The notes beneath the pieces were generated by a model. The model saw only the letters and a list, made by a program, of their open reading frames with translations. It was not told where the DNA came from and did no database searches. A program made the position numbers and the translations under genes. DNA of 64,000 nt from a virus. Of this stretch, positions 40,255 through 48,397 are shown one piece after another. Location of the stretch: IMG/VR virus record IMGVR_UViG_3300034072_002256, positions 1-64,000 of that record; one strand, written 5' to 3'. Position 1 is the stretch's first letter. Each line of letters begins with the position of its first letter.

Positions 40255-41529
40255 ATGCCTAATGCAGTAACTACTCAAGGCCAAGGCGCAGATGCTTTTA
40301 TTTCAATGCCCAGCTGCACAATCAATGCCGGCACAAACACTGGCATCAGCGGTATTGAGATTGATGTAAAACCTTTAACAGGCAGCGCTGCAGGATTCAT
40401 CAACCTGTTTGGCGTTTCGTCTACCAATGTGACAGCGTTGCGGATAAATACTGCGACACAAACCCTTCAATGGCGATACAGCAGTACGGTTTATCTTGAG
40501 TCTGCTGCGGGTACAGCTCCACTTAATGAGCGTCACAAGTATGGTGCTGAGTGGGAAGAGTCTACTTTATCGCTGTATTTAACTAAAAATGGTGTCCGAA
40601 TTGCTGGGCCATACGTTGCCCCATCTGCAGGCTCTTTGATTACCAATGTTCCGTGGAATCAAATTGGTAAGGTTGGCTCGACTGCACCTGGTGGTGCGAT
40701 GGCATTCGAGCTTTATGGCGTTCGGACCTACGGCAATAACTGCAGCTATCAATCGCAATGGGATGAAACTGGCGCGAGTGGTGCCGGTACTGCTTGGGCA
40801 AATGACTCAGTTGACAGAAATCTAAACCTAACAAGTTTTGCTGGCACATCCAACAGTTGGTGGGTGTTTTACAGCAACCTCTATATCGGTGAAGGCACTT
40901 TCAACGCTATCGCAACAGCGAGCGTTGCACTGACAGGTTCTAAAATTGGCAATGGAAGCATCCCGGCAGTAGTTGCCGCAGCTGTTGCAGGCAACGGCTG
41001 CAAAATTGGTACCGCGCAGCTCAGCACGCCAATTGCTGCCGGCATTGAAATGTCCGCGGTAAAAGTTGGCGTGGCTGAAATGCCAATCGAGGCAAATGCT
41101 GAGGTCGATCTTTACTCCGGCAATCTGTACATCGGAACGGGCACTTTTTCCGTGTCCGCTGACGCGAACGTGACTCTGGTGGGTTCAAAAGTCGGCTGCA
41201 GTGCGGTTGAGTTTGTTGCCGTGGCCACTAGCTATCTGAATGCGACCAAGACAGCAAATAGTATCGCGCCAGTTCCAGCGACATCTGCATTGGCGTTTGA
41301 TGGCTATAAGATTGGATATGCACCAGCTGTTGTACATGCATCTGTCGCCATGACGTTATCAGGTGGTCGCGTAACAAATGAATCCGCGCCTGTAACTGTC
41401 GTATTCATTCGAACATCCAGCAAGTTGTCATACAACGTCAAAACATCAAGTCGCACCATCCACAGCGTCAAAACGACCAGCCGTTACCAATATCACTTGA
41501 AGACTTTTAGCGGAGGCGACCATGCCTGA
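40255..41529 (+). CDS. Candidate receptor-binding tail protein with repeats
   Basis: 424 residues. The first 200 look like a concanavalin/LamG-type beta sandwich (WQRYSS-like WRYSSTVYLESAAG, FELYGVRTYGN). Then come imperfect repeats of about 23 residues containing (S)KIG/VG (GSKIGNGSIPAVVAAAVAGN) and a C-terminal series of 10-residue units (IRTSSKLSY, VKTSSRTIH, VKTTSRYQY, LKTFS). Such architecture suits host-surface binding. The family is not recognised. Confidence 0.55.
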   Translation: MPNAVTTQGQGADAFISMPSCTINAGTNTGISGIEIDVKPLTGSAAGFINLFGVSSTNVTALRINTATQTLQWRYSSTVYLESAAGTAPLNERHKYGAEWEESTLSLYLTKNGVRIAGPYVAPSAGSLITNVPWNQIGKVGSTAPGGAMAFELYGVRTYGNNCSYQSQWDETGASGAGTAWANDSVDRNLNLTSFAGTSNSWWVFYSNLYIGEGTFNAIATASVALTGSKIGNGSIPAVVAAAVAGNGCKIGTAQLSTPIAAGIEMSAVKVGVAEMPIEANAEVDLYSGNLYIGTGTFSVSADANVTLVGSKVGCSAVEFVAVATSYLNATKTANSIAPVPATSALAFDGYKIGYAPAVVHASVAMTLSGGRVTNESAPVTVVFIRTSSKLSYNVKTSSRTIHSVKTTSRYQYHLKTFSGGDHA

Positions 41530-41851
41530 TCCATTAGTGCAGCTCAGACAGGGTACTGGCGGTGTCATTAACATTGAACACGATATCGATGGCCAACCAA
41601 TTGACGGTATAACAGCCGCTAAATATGAGCTTAGAGACCGAGGCGGCAACGTCTTGCTGACCTTAACAGAAGGTGCAGGCATCACCTGGAAAGATGGGTA
41701 TATCGTCATTTCTATCACAAAAGACCAGTGCAAAACGCTTGCTGGCAATTACGAACATGAATGCGCTGCAGTTGACTTGGCTGGGCGCGATTTAACGGTC
41801 CTTGAAGGCCCCATTAACTTTAAACCACGTAAGACTTGGAGCGAATTATGA
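41522..41851 (+). CDS. BppU-like small tail/baseplate protein
   Basis: 109 residues. INIEHDIDGQPIDGITAAKY with beta strands ending ITWKDGYIVISITKDQ and GNYEHECAAVDLAGRDLTVL resembles the N-terminal domain of phage baseplate upper proteins. Overlaps both neighbours. Confidence 0.5.
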   Translation: MPDPLVQLRQGTGGVINIEHDIDGQPIDGITAAKYELRDRGGNVLLTLTEGAGITWKDGYIVISITKDQCKTLAGNYEHECAAVDLAGRDLTVLEGPINFKPRKTWSEL

Positions 41852-42201
41852 GCATGTCTGATAAAGCAAAAAACAGGGCGGCGAACGCGATCATTGCAGT
41901 ACAGGCGTCATTGCATAGCGGTGACCCAGGCGCTGATGGCGCAGCCAATGAGCTACCGACAGCAGGTGGCATCTATTCCCGCAAGCCAACTAACTACGGA
42001 GCTGCGGTGGCGGGGAAGCGCAGCCTGCCTGCTGATATTCTTTTTGACACACCACCGGGTTCATCGGTGTCACACTATGTGATTTGGGATGAAGACGGTG
42101 ACGTAGTTAAAATTGGGCAGTTCGCTAAGACAGAAACTTACTCTGGCCAAGGCCAGCACAAGATAAAGGCTATTGGAAGTGAGCTGACTGTCAACGGTTA
42201 A
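41848..42201 (+). CDS. Hypothetical protein, last gene of left prophage
   Basis: 117 residues from the ATG at 41848, which overlaps the previous stop (ATGA). NAIIAVQASLHSGDPGADGA and VSHYVIWDEDGDVVKIGQFA resemble phage tail-region proteins of unknown function. Followed by a strong terminator. Confidence 0.55.
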   Translation: MSMSDKAKNRAANAIIAVQASLHSGDPGADGAANELPTAGGIYSRKPTNYGAAVAGKRSLPADILFDTPPGSSVSHYVIWDEDGDVVKIGQFAKTETYSGQGQHKIKAIGSELTVNG

Positions 42202-42232
42202 GCCAAACAGTCATACCTGTTTCAGATGAATG

Positions 42233-42256
42233 AAAGCCCCGTTTAAGGGGCTTTTA
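42233..42256 (+). terminator. Rho-independent terminator of the late operon
   Basis: AAGCCCC (42234-42240), loop GTTTAA, GGGGCTT (42247-42253) and a T-run. It closes the rightward transcript before the prophage right end. Confidence 0.85.
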
Positions 42257-42289
42257 ACTATCTCAAAATAAATAAACCGATTCGTTTGG

Positions 42290-42369
42290 TTTGATAAATT
42301 TGTATCGTTGAGTTTGATAATTTATCAAACCGTGCGGCGCAAATTTATCAAACCGTGCGGCGCGCTACA
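42290..42369. other. Right end (attR) of left prophage
   Basis: Two 22-bp direct copies (42319-42340 and 42342-42363, period 23) each contain TTATCAAACC, i.e. the transposase motif facing inward, at 18-25 and 41-48 bp from the end. A 19-bp palindrome GTTTGATAATTTATCAAAC lies at 42312-42330 and another TTTGATAA at 42290-42297. The end finishes CGCTACA. Adjacent sites about one 22-bp unit apart recall R1/R2 of Mu. Confidence 0.75.
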
Positions 42370-42374
42370 GGATG
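42370..42374. repeat. 5-bp target duplication GGATG shared by both prophages
   Basis: The only sequence between the right end of the left prophage and the left end of the right prophage, identical to 3788-3792. Confidence 0.88.
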
Positions 42375-42484
42375 TGTAACCCGTCATAGAGTTTGAAAAA
42401 GGATAAGGGAAAAGTGGGATTTGCCGGGAATAGCCGAAAACACGTGGGAGCCTTGGAAAATAAGGCTTTGCGGGTTTTGAAGAA
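42375..42484. other. Left end of right prophage
   Basis: TTTGAAAA at 42392-42399 is 18-25 bp from the end, the same offset as TTTGATAA in the left prophage; TTTGAAGA at 42477-42484 may be a second site. The variant motif goes with a different transposase N-terminus. Confidence 0.55.
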
Positions 42485-42503
42485 AACTTTTCAGGAATGA
42501 TGA

Positions 42504-42713
42504 GATCGGACGTAAAAAGCGTTAAAGATGAAAAATACTTTCGGACGCTAGAGAATAACCCACATAGTATGAAAAAACGTCCGATTTAAGAAATCGATGC
42601 CTAGCGCGGCTTACAGAACAATACTTATCAAATTATCATAATAAAGTGGTGATCGGACACCAGGATAGATCGGACGTGGGATAACGGAAGGATCGGACCT
42701 GGTATGTCCGATC
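42504..42713. repeat. GATCGGAC repeat cluster next to repressor 3' end
   Basis: Direct GATCGGAC at 42504-42511, 42651-42658, 42668-42675 and 42691-42698, inverted GTCCGATC at 42706-42713, and partial copies at 42541-42546 and 42579-42585. This noncoding region, 42202-42726, otherwise holds the terminator, both prophage ends and no gene. The last pair (42691-42713) could form a hairpin ending repressor transcription. Confidence 0.7.
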
Positions 42714-42726
42714 CTCAGCTTAAAAA

Positions 42727-43557
42727 CTACTCTTTTGACTTATTTCTGGATCTTGCAGATGACAATGAACGGTAGACTTTATCTAATGATTCATCAGTAA
42801 GTTCAGTCAAGCTCTGCACACCAAATTCACTTAGTTTCGAAACTAGCCAACGCTTCCCGAACTCTGAGTTCGTATTCACTTTGATGTATGCATACTTTCG
42901 ATTTCGCCAAGAAGAATTGTCCGATTTTTCAGCTGCTGTGGTTGAATTCAATCGGCCAATCCACTTCAAGAGATAAGTTTCAGCAGTGGAAAACTTTTCA
43001 AGGGGCAGCAATCGATAAGATGCAACCTTGCAATGAGAATTGAGCGAAGACCAAATAGACCGATATCCCTTCGGCGCTTTCTTCGTGATCTCTTCTAAAC
43101 GAACGACTTCAGCGACTAATTCAGTCAATCTGGAGGCTTGAGATTCGCTAATGTGCTCAATCCCTGGTGAAGTTTTCGCGATTGTGACTTTTTTTAGATT
43201 GTTTGTGACGATGTTATTCACAGTTGATCCGGCTTCTGCCTTCATCAGCAAATTCCCAGAATTCTGTTTTACCACTAATTTAGATTCATTCACCCTGGGG
43301 GGGACTGCAGGCGCATTTGCATCTTCAGCGTCCTGCAGATTAGCGGATTTTATTCCCGTCAGTACGTATTGAACGTCAATTCCATATCCAGCTGATTTAG
43401 CTAGGAGTTCGGCGTCTAAACGACTTTGCCCGATTTCATATCGGCGCAAAGTTTCCGCACTAATTCCAAGTTTGTCAGCAAAATCGCGTTGTGAATATCC
43501 TATCCGGCTCCGTTCTTCAACGAGACGAAGCGCAATATCAGCTCTGTCAAAACTCAT
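42727..43557 (-). CDS. XRE-type phage repressor without peptidase domain
   Basis: 276 residues from the ATG at 43557 (GGA upstream). The ATG at 43578 is rejected because it lies inside an 18-bp palindrome. N-terminal HTH (GYSQRDFADKLGISAETLRR) is followed by a linker with LVVKQNSGNLLMKAEAGSTV and a C-terminal region (about 150-230) resembling the ORF6C domain (KKAPKGYRSIWSSLNSHCKV). No S24 Ser/Lys dyad, so induction by RecA cleavage is not expected. Divergent from ner/A, as expected for the immunity repressor. Confidence 0.8.
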   Translation of the reverse strand: MSFDRADIALRLVEERSRIGYSQRDFADKLGISAETLRRYEIGQSRLDAELLAKSAGYGIDVQYVLTGIKSANLQDAEDANAPAVPPRVNESKLVVKQNSGNLLMKAEAGSTVNNIVTNNLKKVTIAKTSPGIEHISESQASRLTELVAEVVRLEEITKKAPKGYRSIWSSLNSHCKVASYRLLPLEKFSTAETYLLKWIGRLNSTTAAEKSDNSSWRNRKYAYIKVNTNSEFGKRWLVSKLSEFGVQSLTELTDESLDKVYRSLSSARSRNKSKE

Positions 43558-43572
43558 AAAAATCCGTTTGAC

Positions 43573-43590
43573 TACCACAATATTGTGGTA
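43573..43590. promoter_or_regulatory. 18-bp palindromic operator TACCACAATATTGTGGTA
   Basis: Perfect palindrome just upstream of the repressor start and in front of the ner leader. Likely bound by the repressor or Ner. Confidence 0.65.
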
Positions 43591-43620
43591 TATCTTTTAA
43601 TTGAAATCGAAACAAACCTT

Positions 43621-43641
43621 CATTGCAATTGCAGTGCAATG
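43621..43641. promoter_or_regulatory. Inverted repeat CATTGCA-N7-TGCAATG before ner
   Basis: Seven-base arms separated by seven bases, ending 21 bp before the ner ATG. Spacing is suitable for a dimeric regulator such as Ner. Confidence 0.55.
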
Positions 43642-43662
43642 ACATCAAAACGGGTAATTATC

Positions 43663-43935
43663 ATGGACAAAGACGCTATTAAGCAAGCGCTTCATGCCAA
43701 AGGGTTTTCCTTCACCATGATCGCTGAAGCTTTAGGAGTTGGACCGAACGCGGTGTCTGCTATCGCCTCACGAAGAGGCCAATCTAAACGAGTTGCTGAT
43801 GCTATAGCAAAGGCGCTCGAAATGCCGGTTGAGGAAATATTCCCAGATATCGAAAGTTACAAACGTGACAGGCTGCCATGTGGCAAAGAAAAGGATGCCA
43901 AGCGAGCTGAACTAGCCAAGTTATTGGCGAGCTGA
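43663..43935 (+). CDS. ner: Ner-like DNA-binding regulator
   Basis: 90 residues from the ATG at 43663. IKQALHAKGFSFTMIAEALG and VGPNAVSAIASRRGQSKRVA give the HTH, and AIAKALEMPVEEIFPDIESY matches the Ner/Nlp C-terminal pattern. Clearly diverged from the left prophage Ner, consistent with a different operator. Ends 7 bp before transposase A. Confidence 0.85.
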   Translation: MDKDAIKQALHAKGFSFTMIAEALGVGPNAVSAIASRRGQSKRVADAIAKALEMPVEEIFPDIESYKRDRLPCGKEKDAKRAELAKLLAS

Positions 43936-43942
43936 GGTCTAT

Positions 43943-46204
43943 ATGCAGGAATGGTTTGTTGCAAACGAAATTGCAGGTCTGCCTGGGTTACCAACTACAG
44001 AGCGGCGTACCCGTGATTCACTCGAAAAGCTTGTTGAAGGCAAGCCTGGGCTAAAGCGAAATCGTGAAGGTACTCGTGGTTTTGAGTACCACTACACCTG
44101 TCTTTCAGTCGAAGCTCAATCCGTATTGCTTGAACGCTCTTTACTGGCAGGCAATTCAGAGAAAACAGTAATTGAAGAAAAATCAGTAACACGCAAGGAG
44201 TGCTCTGATTCAAGGACGCGTGCTGAAGACAAAATTAGCAAGGGTTTGGCCGCTCTTGGTCAGATCGTTGCGCTTGAACCTAAAAAACGAGAGTTAGTTG
44301 AAGCAAAAATTGCTCTTGTTCGTGCTTATGACGACTACCTTGAACAATTTGAAGTCACCCGCAGCAAATGCGCGGGAGAGCGTGCATTCATAGAAAACTA
44401 TGATTTGCTAGTTCCAGACTGGATTCGTAAATCAATTCCTAGCGTCAGCATTAGTACTATTAAACGAGCAAAAAAGGGTATTGAAAGCCACAAAATTGCA
44501 GAGCTGGCCGGAAACTACAAATCTGACAAGAAGTCAGTTTTCGATCTCAATACAGAAATGGCGAATTTTGTTCTGGCTTTGATTACAGCCAAACCGCATT
44601 TCATCAGCAAGCCGAAAACTGTTAAAAACGCGATACAAGTCAAGATTAATGAAGGCTACAACTGGCCAAACGTCTCTAATAGTTCGGTTAGCAGGCATCT
44701 TTCAAAATTAACGAAAACTTTGTCGGCAGAGCTTGCATATGCAACTAACCCTAAGGAGTACAACAACAGCCATCGCCCAATTTTTGCTGAGATGTATAGC
44801 TGGATCACTGGACCAAACCAAGTTTGGGAACTTGATTCCACGCCAACAGATGTTCAGCTCAACGTCGCCGGAAAAGCTCGTAGATATAGTGTCATTGGCG
44901 CAATTGACGTTTTTACGCGGCGAATGAAAGTAGTTTTAATGCCGTCAAGTTCCAGTGAGGGCATTTGTCTGTTACTTCGAAAATGCTTGCTGGAATGGGG
45001 TATCCCCCAGGAAGGCGCTGTAATAAGGACAGACAACGGATCGGACTATGTAAGCAAAACAACTACCGGGCTTTTCAGCATGCTGGGCCTCTCTCAAAGC
45101 AGAGCCAAGGCATTCAGCGGTTGGGAAAAACCATTTATTGAGCGTGCATTCAAAACTATGTCGCACTCATTAATGGAGAAATTACCAGCATATGTGGGGC
45201 ACGATGTTGCCGACAAAAAGCGACTGCAAGAAATGCTCAGCTTCGCAGAAAGTATCGGCGCAAAACGCAAAGAGCGAGATCGCCAACTTCTTGAAATCAG
45301 TCTAACGCCTGAAAGGCTTCAGGCAGCACTCGATGATTGGTTGGAATTTGATTACCACCACCAACCGCACGAAGGCCTTAACAAAAGAACTCCGTTTGAG
45401 GTTTATTCGGAGAGCGGCTATCGACCGCAGTTGCCAGAAAATTCTCATAGTTTGGACATCCTTTTAAATTATGTCGGGACTGCCACAGTGGTTCGCGGCG
45501 GCGTGTCCGCCATGAACGTCAAATTTACATCACCGGAGCTGATGGAACCGATTTGGGACCGAAGAAAAGTACGTGTTTTTCTTGATCCATCAGATGTTGG
45601 TCGAGCAACTTTGTACCCACTTGATAGTTGGGATATGCACGTCGAGGCCGTGAATATCGACCTTATTGGGCGCGACATAGATCCCGCAATGTTCAGGGAA
45701 AGTCGCCGAGAAGCAGCTAAAACTTTGCGCAAGTTCAAACAATCAGCAGCTGCGCTTCAAAAGGATTTTGGTATTGATGATCTTGCAGCATTAGAGCTGG
45801 CACAAAAGAAATTGGCCAATAGCAGTCTAGTTGCATTTAACAAAACTGAAGTGGACATAAACAATCCAGCCATTTCTGCATTGAGCAAAACGGCGACCGT
45901 TTTGATGGATGGTAAGAAAGAACGTACATGGTCTGAAGCAGAGCTAAAAGCCATTGAAGCTAGGAGGCAATCATTAGAGCAACAGAGAGCGGCGCAGGCC
46001 CGCAGGGAAGAAAACCTTTCTGAGCAATCACGTGTAGTACTTCGCACTGAACACGAACAAGCAGAGTGGCTTACCCGCGAAAGCTTGGTTCGGGATCTTA
46101 GCGAGGTCGAAAAAACTTGGCTAATTAAATTCCGCAATACACACGTGATGACGAGAAAACGGCTGGACAGAATTCTAGAAGAAAGCAAGCGCGGAGTCGG
46201 TTAG
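43943..46204 (+). CDS. A: Mu-type transposase A (DDE recombinase)
   Basis: 753 residues. HTH start MQEWFVANEIAGLPGLPTTE; catalytic D298 (WELDSTP), D364 (RTDNGSDY) and E400 (KPFIERAF). GAGG precedes the ATG. From about residue 250 it closely follows the left prophage enzyme, but the first 240 residues are much less alike, which fits recognition of different end sequences. Codon use in this gene is more AT-rich than in B downstream. Confidence 0.96.
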   Translation: MQEWFVANEIAGLPGLPTTERRTRDSLEKLVEGKPGLKRNREGTRGFEYHYTCLSVEAQSVLLERSLLAGNSEKTVIEEKSVTRKECSDSRTRAEDKISKGLAALGQIVALEPKKRELVEAKIALVRAYDDYLEQFEVTRSKCAGERAFIENYDLLVPDWIRKSIPSVSISTIKRAKKGIESHKIAELAGNYKSDKKSVFDLNTEMANFVLALITAKPHFISKPKTVKNAIQVKINEGYNWPNVSNSSVSRHLSKLTKTLSAELAYATNPKEYNNSHRPIFAEMYSWITGPNQVWELDSTPTDVQLNVAGKARRYSVIGAIDVFTRRMKVVLMPSSSSEGICLLLRKCLLEWGIPQEGAVIRTDNGSDYVSKTTTGLFSMLGLSQSRAKAFSGWEKPFIERAFKTMSHSLMEKLPAYVGHDVADKKRLQEMLSFAESIGAKRKERDRQLLEISLTPERLQAALDDWLEFDYHHQPHEGLNKRTPFEVYSESGYRPQLPENSHSLDILLNYVGTATVVRGGVSAMNVKFTSPELMEPIWDRRKVRVFLDPSDVGRATLYPLDSWDMHVEAVNIDLIGRDIDPAMFRESRREAAKTLRKFKQSAAALQKDFGIDDLAALELAQKKLANSSLVAFNKTEVDINNPAISALSKTATVLMDGKKERTWSEAELKAIEARRQSLEQQRAAQARREENLSEQSRVVLRTEHEQAEWLTRESLVRDLSEVEKTWLIKFRNTHVMTRKRLDRILEESKRGVG

Positions 46205-46272
46205 CGGCCACACCCGCGCTTGCCAAGCAAACCTGTGGTGGTCCCACAGAATTTACATAACGGAGTATATCG

Positions 46273-46998
46273 ATGAAAAACAAAACAGTCGAAGTCAAAA
46301 ATGTGACCCGGACGCAGGAAATGTTCGAGAACCTGAGTTCGCGCAGCATGATCACACCAGGCATAGGTCTTATTCATGGCCCGAGCGGCTTTGGAAAAAC
46401 AACCACAGTCACATATATGTTCAACGAGCTGACGGTGTCGGGCCAGCAACCTTTATATGTGCGCTGTTATGCGACAGATACACCCAGTTCATTTTTAGCA
46501 AGGGTTATGGGGGAACTTGGTGCACAACCAATGTTTCCGCTTCGCAAGATGGTTGATTACGTGGTGCAGGCCATGAACGAACGCAGCCTGGCGCTATTTG
46601 TTGACGAAGCTGATCACATCGTCAGCCAGGCAAAGACGATGGAAACCATCCGCGATTTATACGACAGCACCGAGCAGCCTGTGGTTCTGATTGGCATGGA
46701 AGAAATTGCCCGCCGCATCTCACACCGTAAGCAGCTGTTTAACCGGATCTCTGAATGGGTCGAATTTGCGCCGGCAGACATTGAGGACGTGCATTTGTTT
46801 GCTACTGATTTGATGGATGACCGGGTTCAGGTCGGTGAAGATCTGCTCGACTTTATCCGGCAAAAGTCAGGCGGTGAGGTACGCCGGATTTTGATCGCAT
46901 TAGAAAAAATCGAACGTGCGGCCCTTGCCAGCGGTGAAACCTTTGTCGATTTGCACAGCTGGGGCAACCGCCCACTGTTCCTGAACCATCGTCGTTAA
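46273..46998 (+). CDS. B: Transposition target-selection ATPase B (AAA)
   Basis: 241 residues with GPSGFGKT and LFVDEAD motifs. Only about two residues differ from the left prophage B despite numerous synonymous changes, so both B proteins probably serve either transposase. The upstream ribosome site CGGAG is shared. Confidence 0.95.
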   Translation: MKNKTVEVKNVTRTQEMFENLSSRSMITPGIGLIHGPSGFGKTTTVTYMFNELTVSGQQPLYVRCYATDTPSSFLARVMGELGAQPMFPLRKMVDYVVQAMNERSLALFVDEADHIVSQAKTMETIRDLYDSTEQPVVLIGMEEIARRISHRKQLFNRISEWVEFAPADIEDVHLFATDLMDDRVQVGEDLLDFIRQKSGGEVRRILIALEKIERAALASGETFVDLHSWGNRPLFLNHRR

Positions 46999-47013
46999 TT
47001 GCGGAGCTGGTCA

Positions 47014-47610
47014 ATGACTAAACACGAATTAGCTTGGGACAAGATGAAGCAAATGGATCGCTTCACTGTTACCGACGTGGCTAATGCGGTTGAGATGGAC
47101 CTCGAAGAATGTCGCAAATCAATAAAACGCCTTGAAAAATCAGGCTATCTGGAAATCGTTTCGGGAATTGGTGTGGCTGGAAGGCCGTATTTTTATCGGG
47201 TGAAACCTGAGGTTACCACCACACCACAGTTTGGCCGTGGCGGCACAAGTGGACTGAAAAAAGTCCGCTCAGGCATGAATGGACAGCAGCTGATTTGGAA
47301 CGCATTGCGGATAAACAGAAAGTTGACTGTTGGGACTGCAGAGGCAGTTACAAAACTAAATTCAAGAACGATTTATCGCTACCTGAATGACCTCGAAAAA
47401 GCTGGTTATGTGAAGTGTCAGCGGCATGACAGGGTTGGTTCGAACTTCGACCGGACTGGTGTGCAGAACATTTGGAAACTGATCCGTGAGACAGGTCCCA
47501 AAGCGCCAATTTTGCGCAGAGGCAAAGGGTTTTGGGACCAGAACGAAGATAAGTTTTATTCCTTAGATGGTGGAAAAACTGTTGGAGGCCGCACGGATGA
47601 AGTGGCTTGA
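47014..47610 (+). CDS. Early-region winged-helix DNA-binding protein
   Basis: 198 residues from the ATG at 47014 (GGAG upstream). One visible substitution near the start (KQMDRF instead of KQMERF) compared with the left prophage; the remainder is essentially identical, including both winged-helix-like segments. Confidence 0.75.
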   Translation: MTKHELAWDKMKQMDRFTVTDVANAVEMDLEECRKSIKRLEKSGYLEIVSGIGVAGRPYFYRVKPEVTTTPQFGRGGTSGLKKVRSGMNGQQLIWNALRINRKLTVGTAEAVTKLNSRTIYRYLNDLEKAGYVKCQRHDRVGSNFDRTGVQNIWKLIRETGPKAPILRRGKGFWDQNEDKFYSLDGGKTVGGRTDEVA

Positions 47611-48094
47611 AGTATTGAGGGACCAGGTCGGATTGAACGGTCAACGGCCTGTCGCTGAAAAGCTGGGTGTCAGTAACACAGTGATCAGCCAGGTCGTCAA
47701 TGAAAAATACCCTGGCGATATGGGCCGAATTCAGGCTCTGGTGGAAAGCGTGTACATGAGCAAATCAGTGTTGTGTCCGGTGCTTGGTGAAATCGCCTGG
47801 CATACCTGCCAGATGCACCAGAAAAACACTCACACCGGCAATCCGACCAAGCTGCGCTTGTATCGGGCCTGCCGCAGTGGCTGTGAAAACTCGGATTTGC
47901 CAGTGACGCAAAACATCCAGTTAAACCCGAGCGCAACGCTTAATCGCAGCCTGAAGGTTTACGACGCAGATGCAGTGATCGCCCGGTTAAAGCGCCAGGT
48001 GGAATCCGATGGCGGCGGGCCGGCTCAATTAGCTGAGTTGCTGCAATCAGAACTGAAGAATCTGGCGACCAAACTGAACAGAACGGACAAATGA
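47597..48094 (+). CDS. Early-region HTH protein with Cys cluster
   Basis: 165 residues from the ATG with GGAGG upstream. Differs from the left prophage protein at a few positions (RDQVG for REQVG, VAEKLG for VADKLG, LLQSEL for LLQAEL). HTH VSNTVISQVVNE and the paired cysteines are kept. Confidence 0.7.
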   Translation: MKWLEVLRDQVGLNGQRPVAEKLGVSNTVISQVVNEKYPGDMGRIQALVESVYMSKSVLCPVLGEIAWHTCQMHQKNTHTGNPTKLRLYRACRSGCENSDLPVTQNIQLNPSATLNRSLKVYDADAVIARLKRQVESDGGGPAQLAELLQSELKNLATKLNRTDK

Positions 48095-48366
48095 CCATGA
48101 AAAATACTAACGCTATCAAGCTGGCGCTCCGCGACGCCACCAACGCCGTGAACCTGTTGGATAAACGCGGCTACAAAGTGATTGGGCTGAGCATGAATCA
48201 AGCGCAACCAATCATCACCATCAGCACTCCACCGGCCAGCAAAACGCCAAAGGGTACAGAGATCCGCTGTATCCGTGAGCGTGGCGCTGCGCCAGAAAGA
48301 ATTATGGCCGCGCCGTTTAACGGGTGTTTAGTCACCTGGAATGCCGACGATTCGGCCATGCAGTAA
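48091..48366 (+). CDS. Hypothetical early protein
   Basis: 91 residues, ATGA-coupled start. Substitutions from the left copy (NTNAIK, MNQAQP, AAPFNG) are scattered in loops, while TEIRCIRERGAAPERI is unchanged, which argues for a selected protein of unknown function. Confidence 0.65.
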   Translation: MTMKNTNAIKLALRDATNAVNLLDKRGYKVIGLSMNQAQPIITISTPPASKTPKGTEIRCIRERGAAPERIMAAPFNGCLVTWNADDSAMQ

Positions 48367-48397
48367 CCCGCCAACAACCATCGCTATTGGAGACCCC

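Larger units (their letters stand above)
3793..42369. mobile_element. Left Mu-like transposable prophage, complete (38,577 bp)
   Basis: Begins TGTAACCC and ends CGCTACA, flanked by GGATG duplications. Genes follow Mu order from repressor/Ner/A/B through Mor, lysis, head and tail. A single tail-tube gene, a long tape measure and no sheath indicate a siphovirus with Mu-type replication, like Pseudomonas phages B3 and D3112. No broken essential gene was seen, so it may be functional. Accessory genes are the ParB/Dam pair and an FRG-domain gene. Confidence 0.92.

Noticed and set aside
42202-42726. Mu-like com/mom modification genes at the prophage right end
   Set aside because: The region after the last tail gene holds only a terminator, phage ends and repeats; modification is represented instead by the Dam-like gene.
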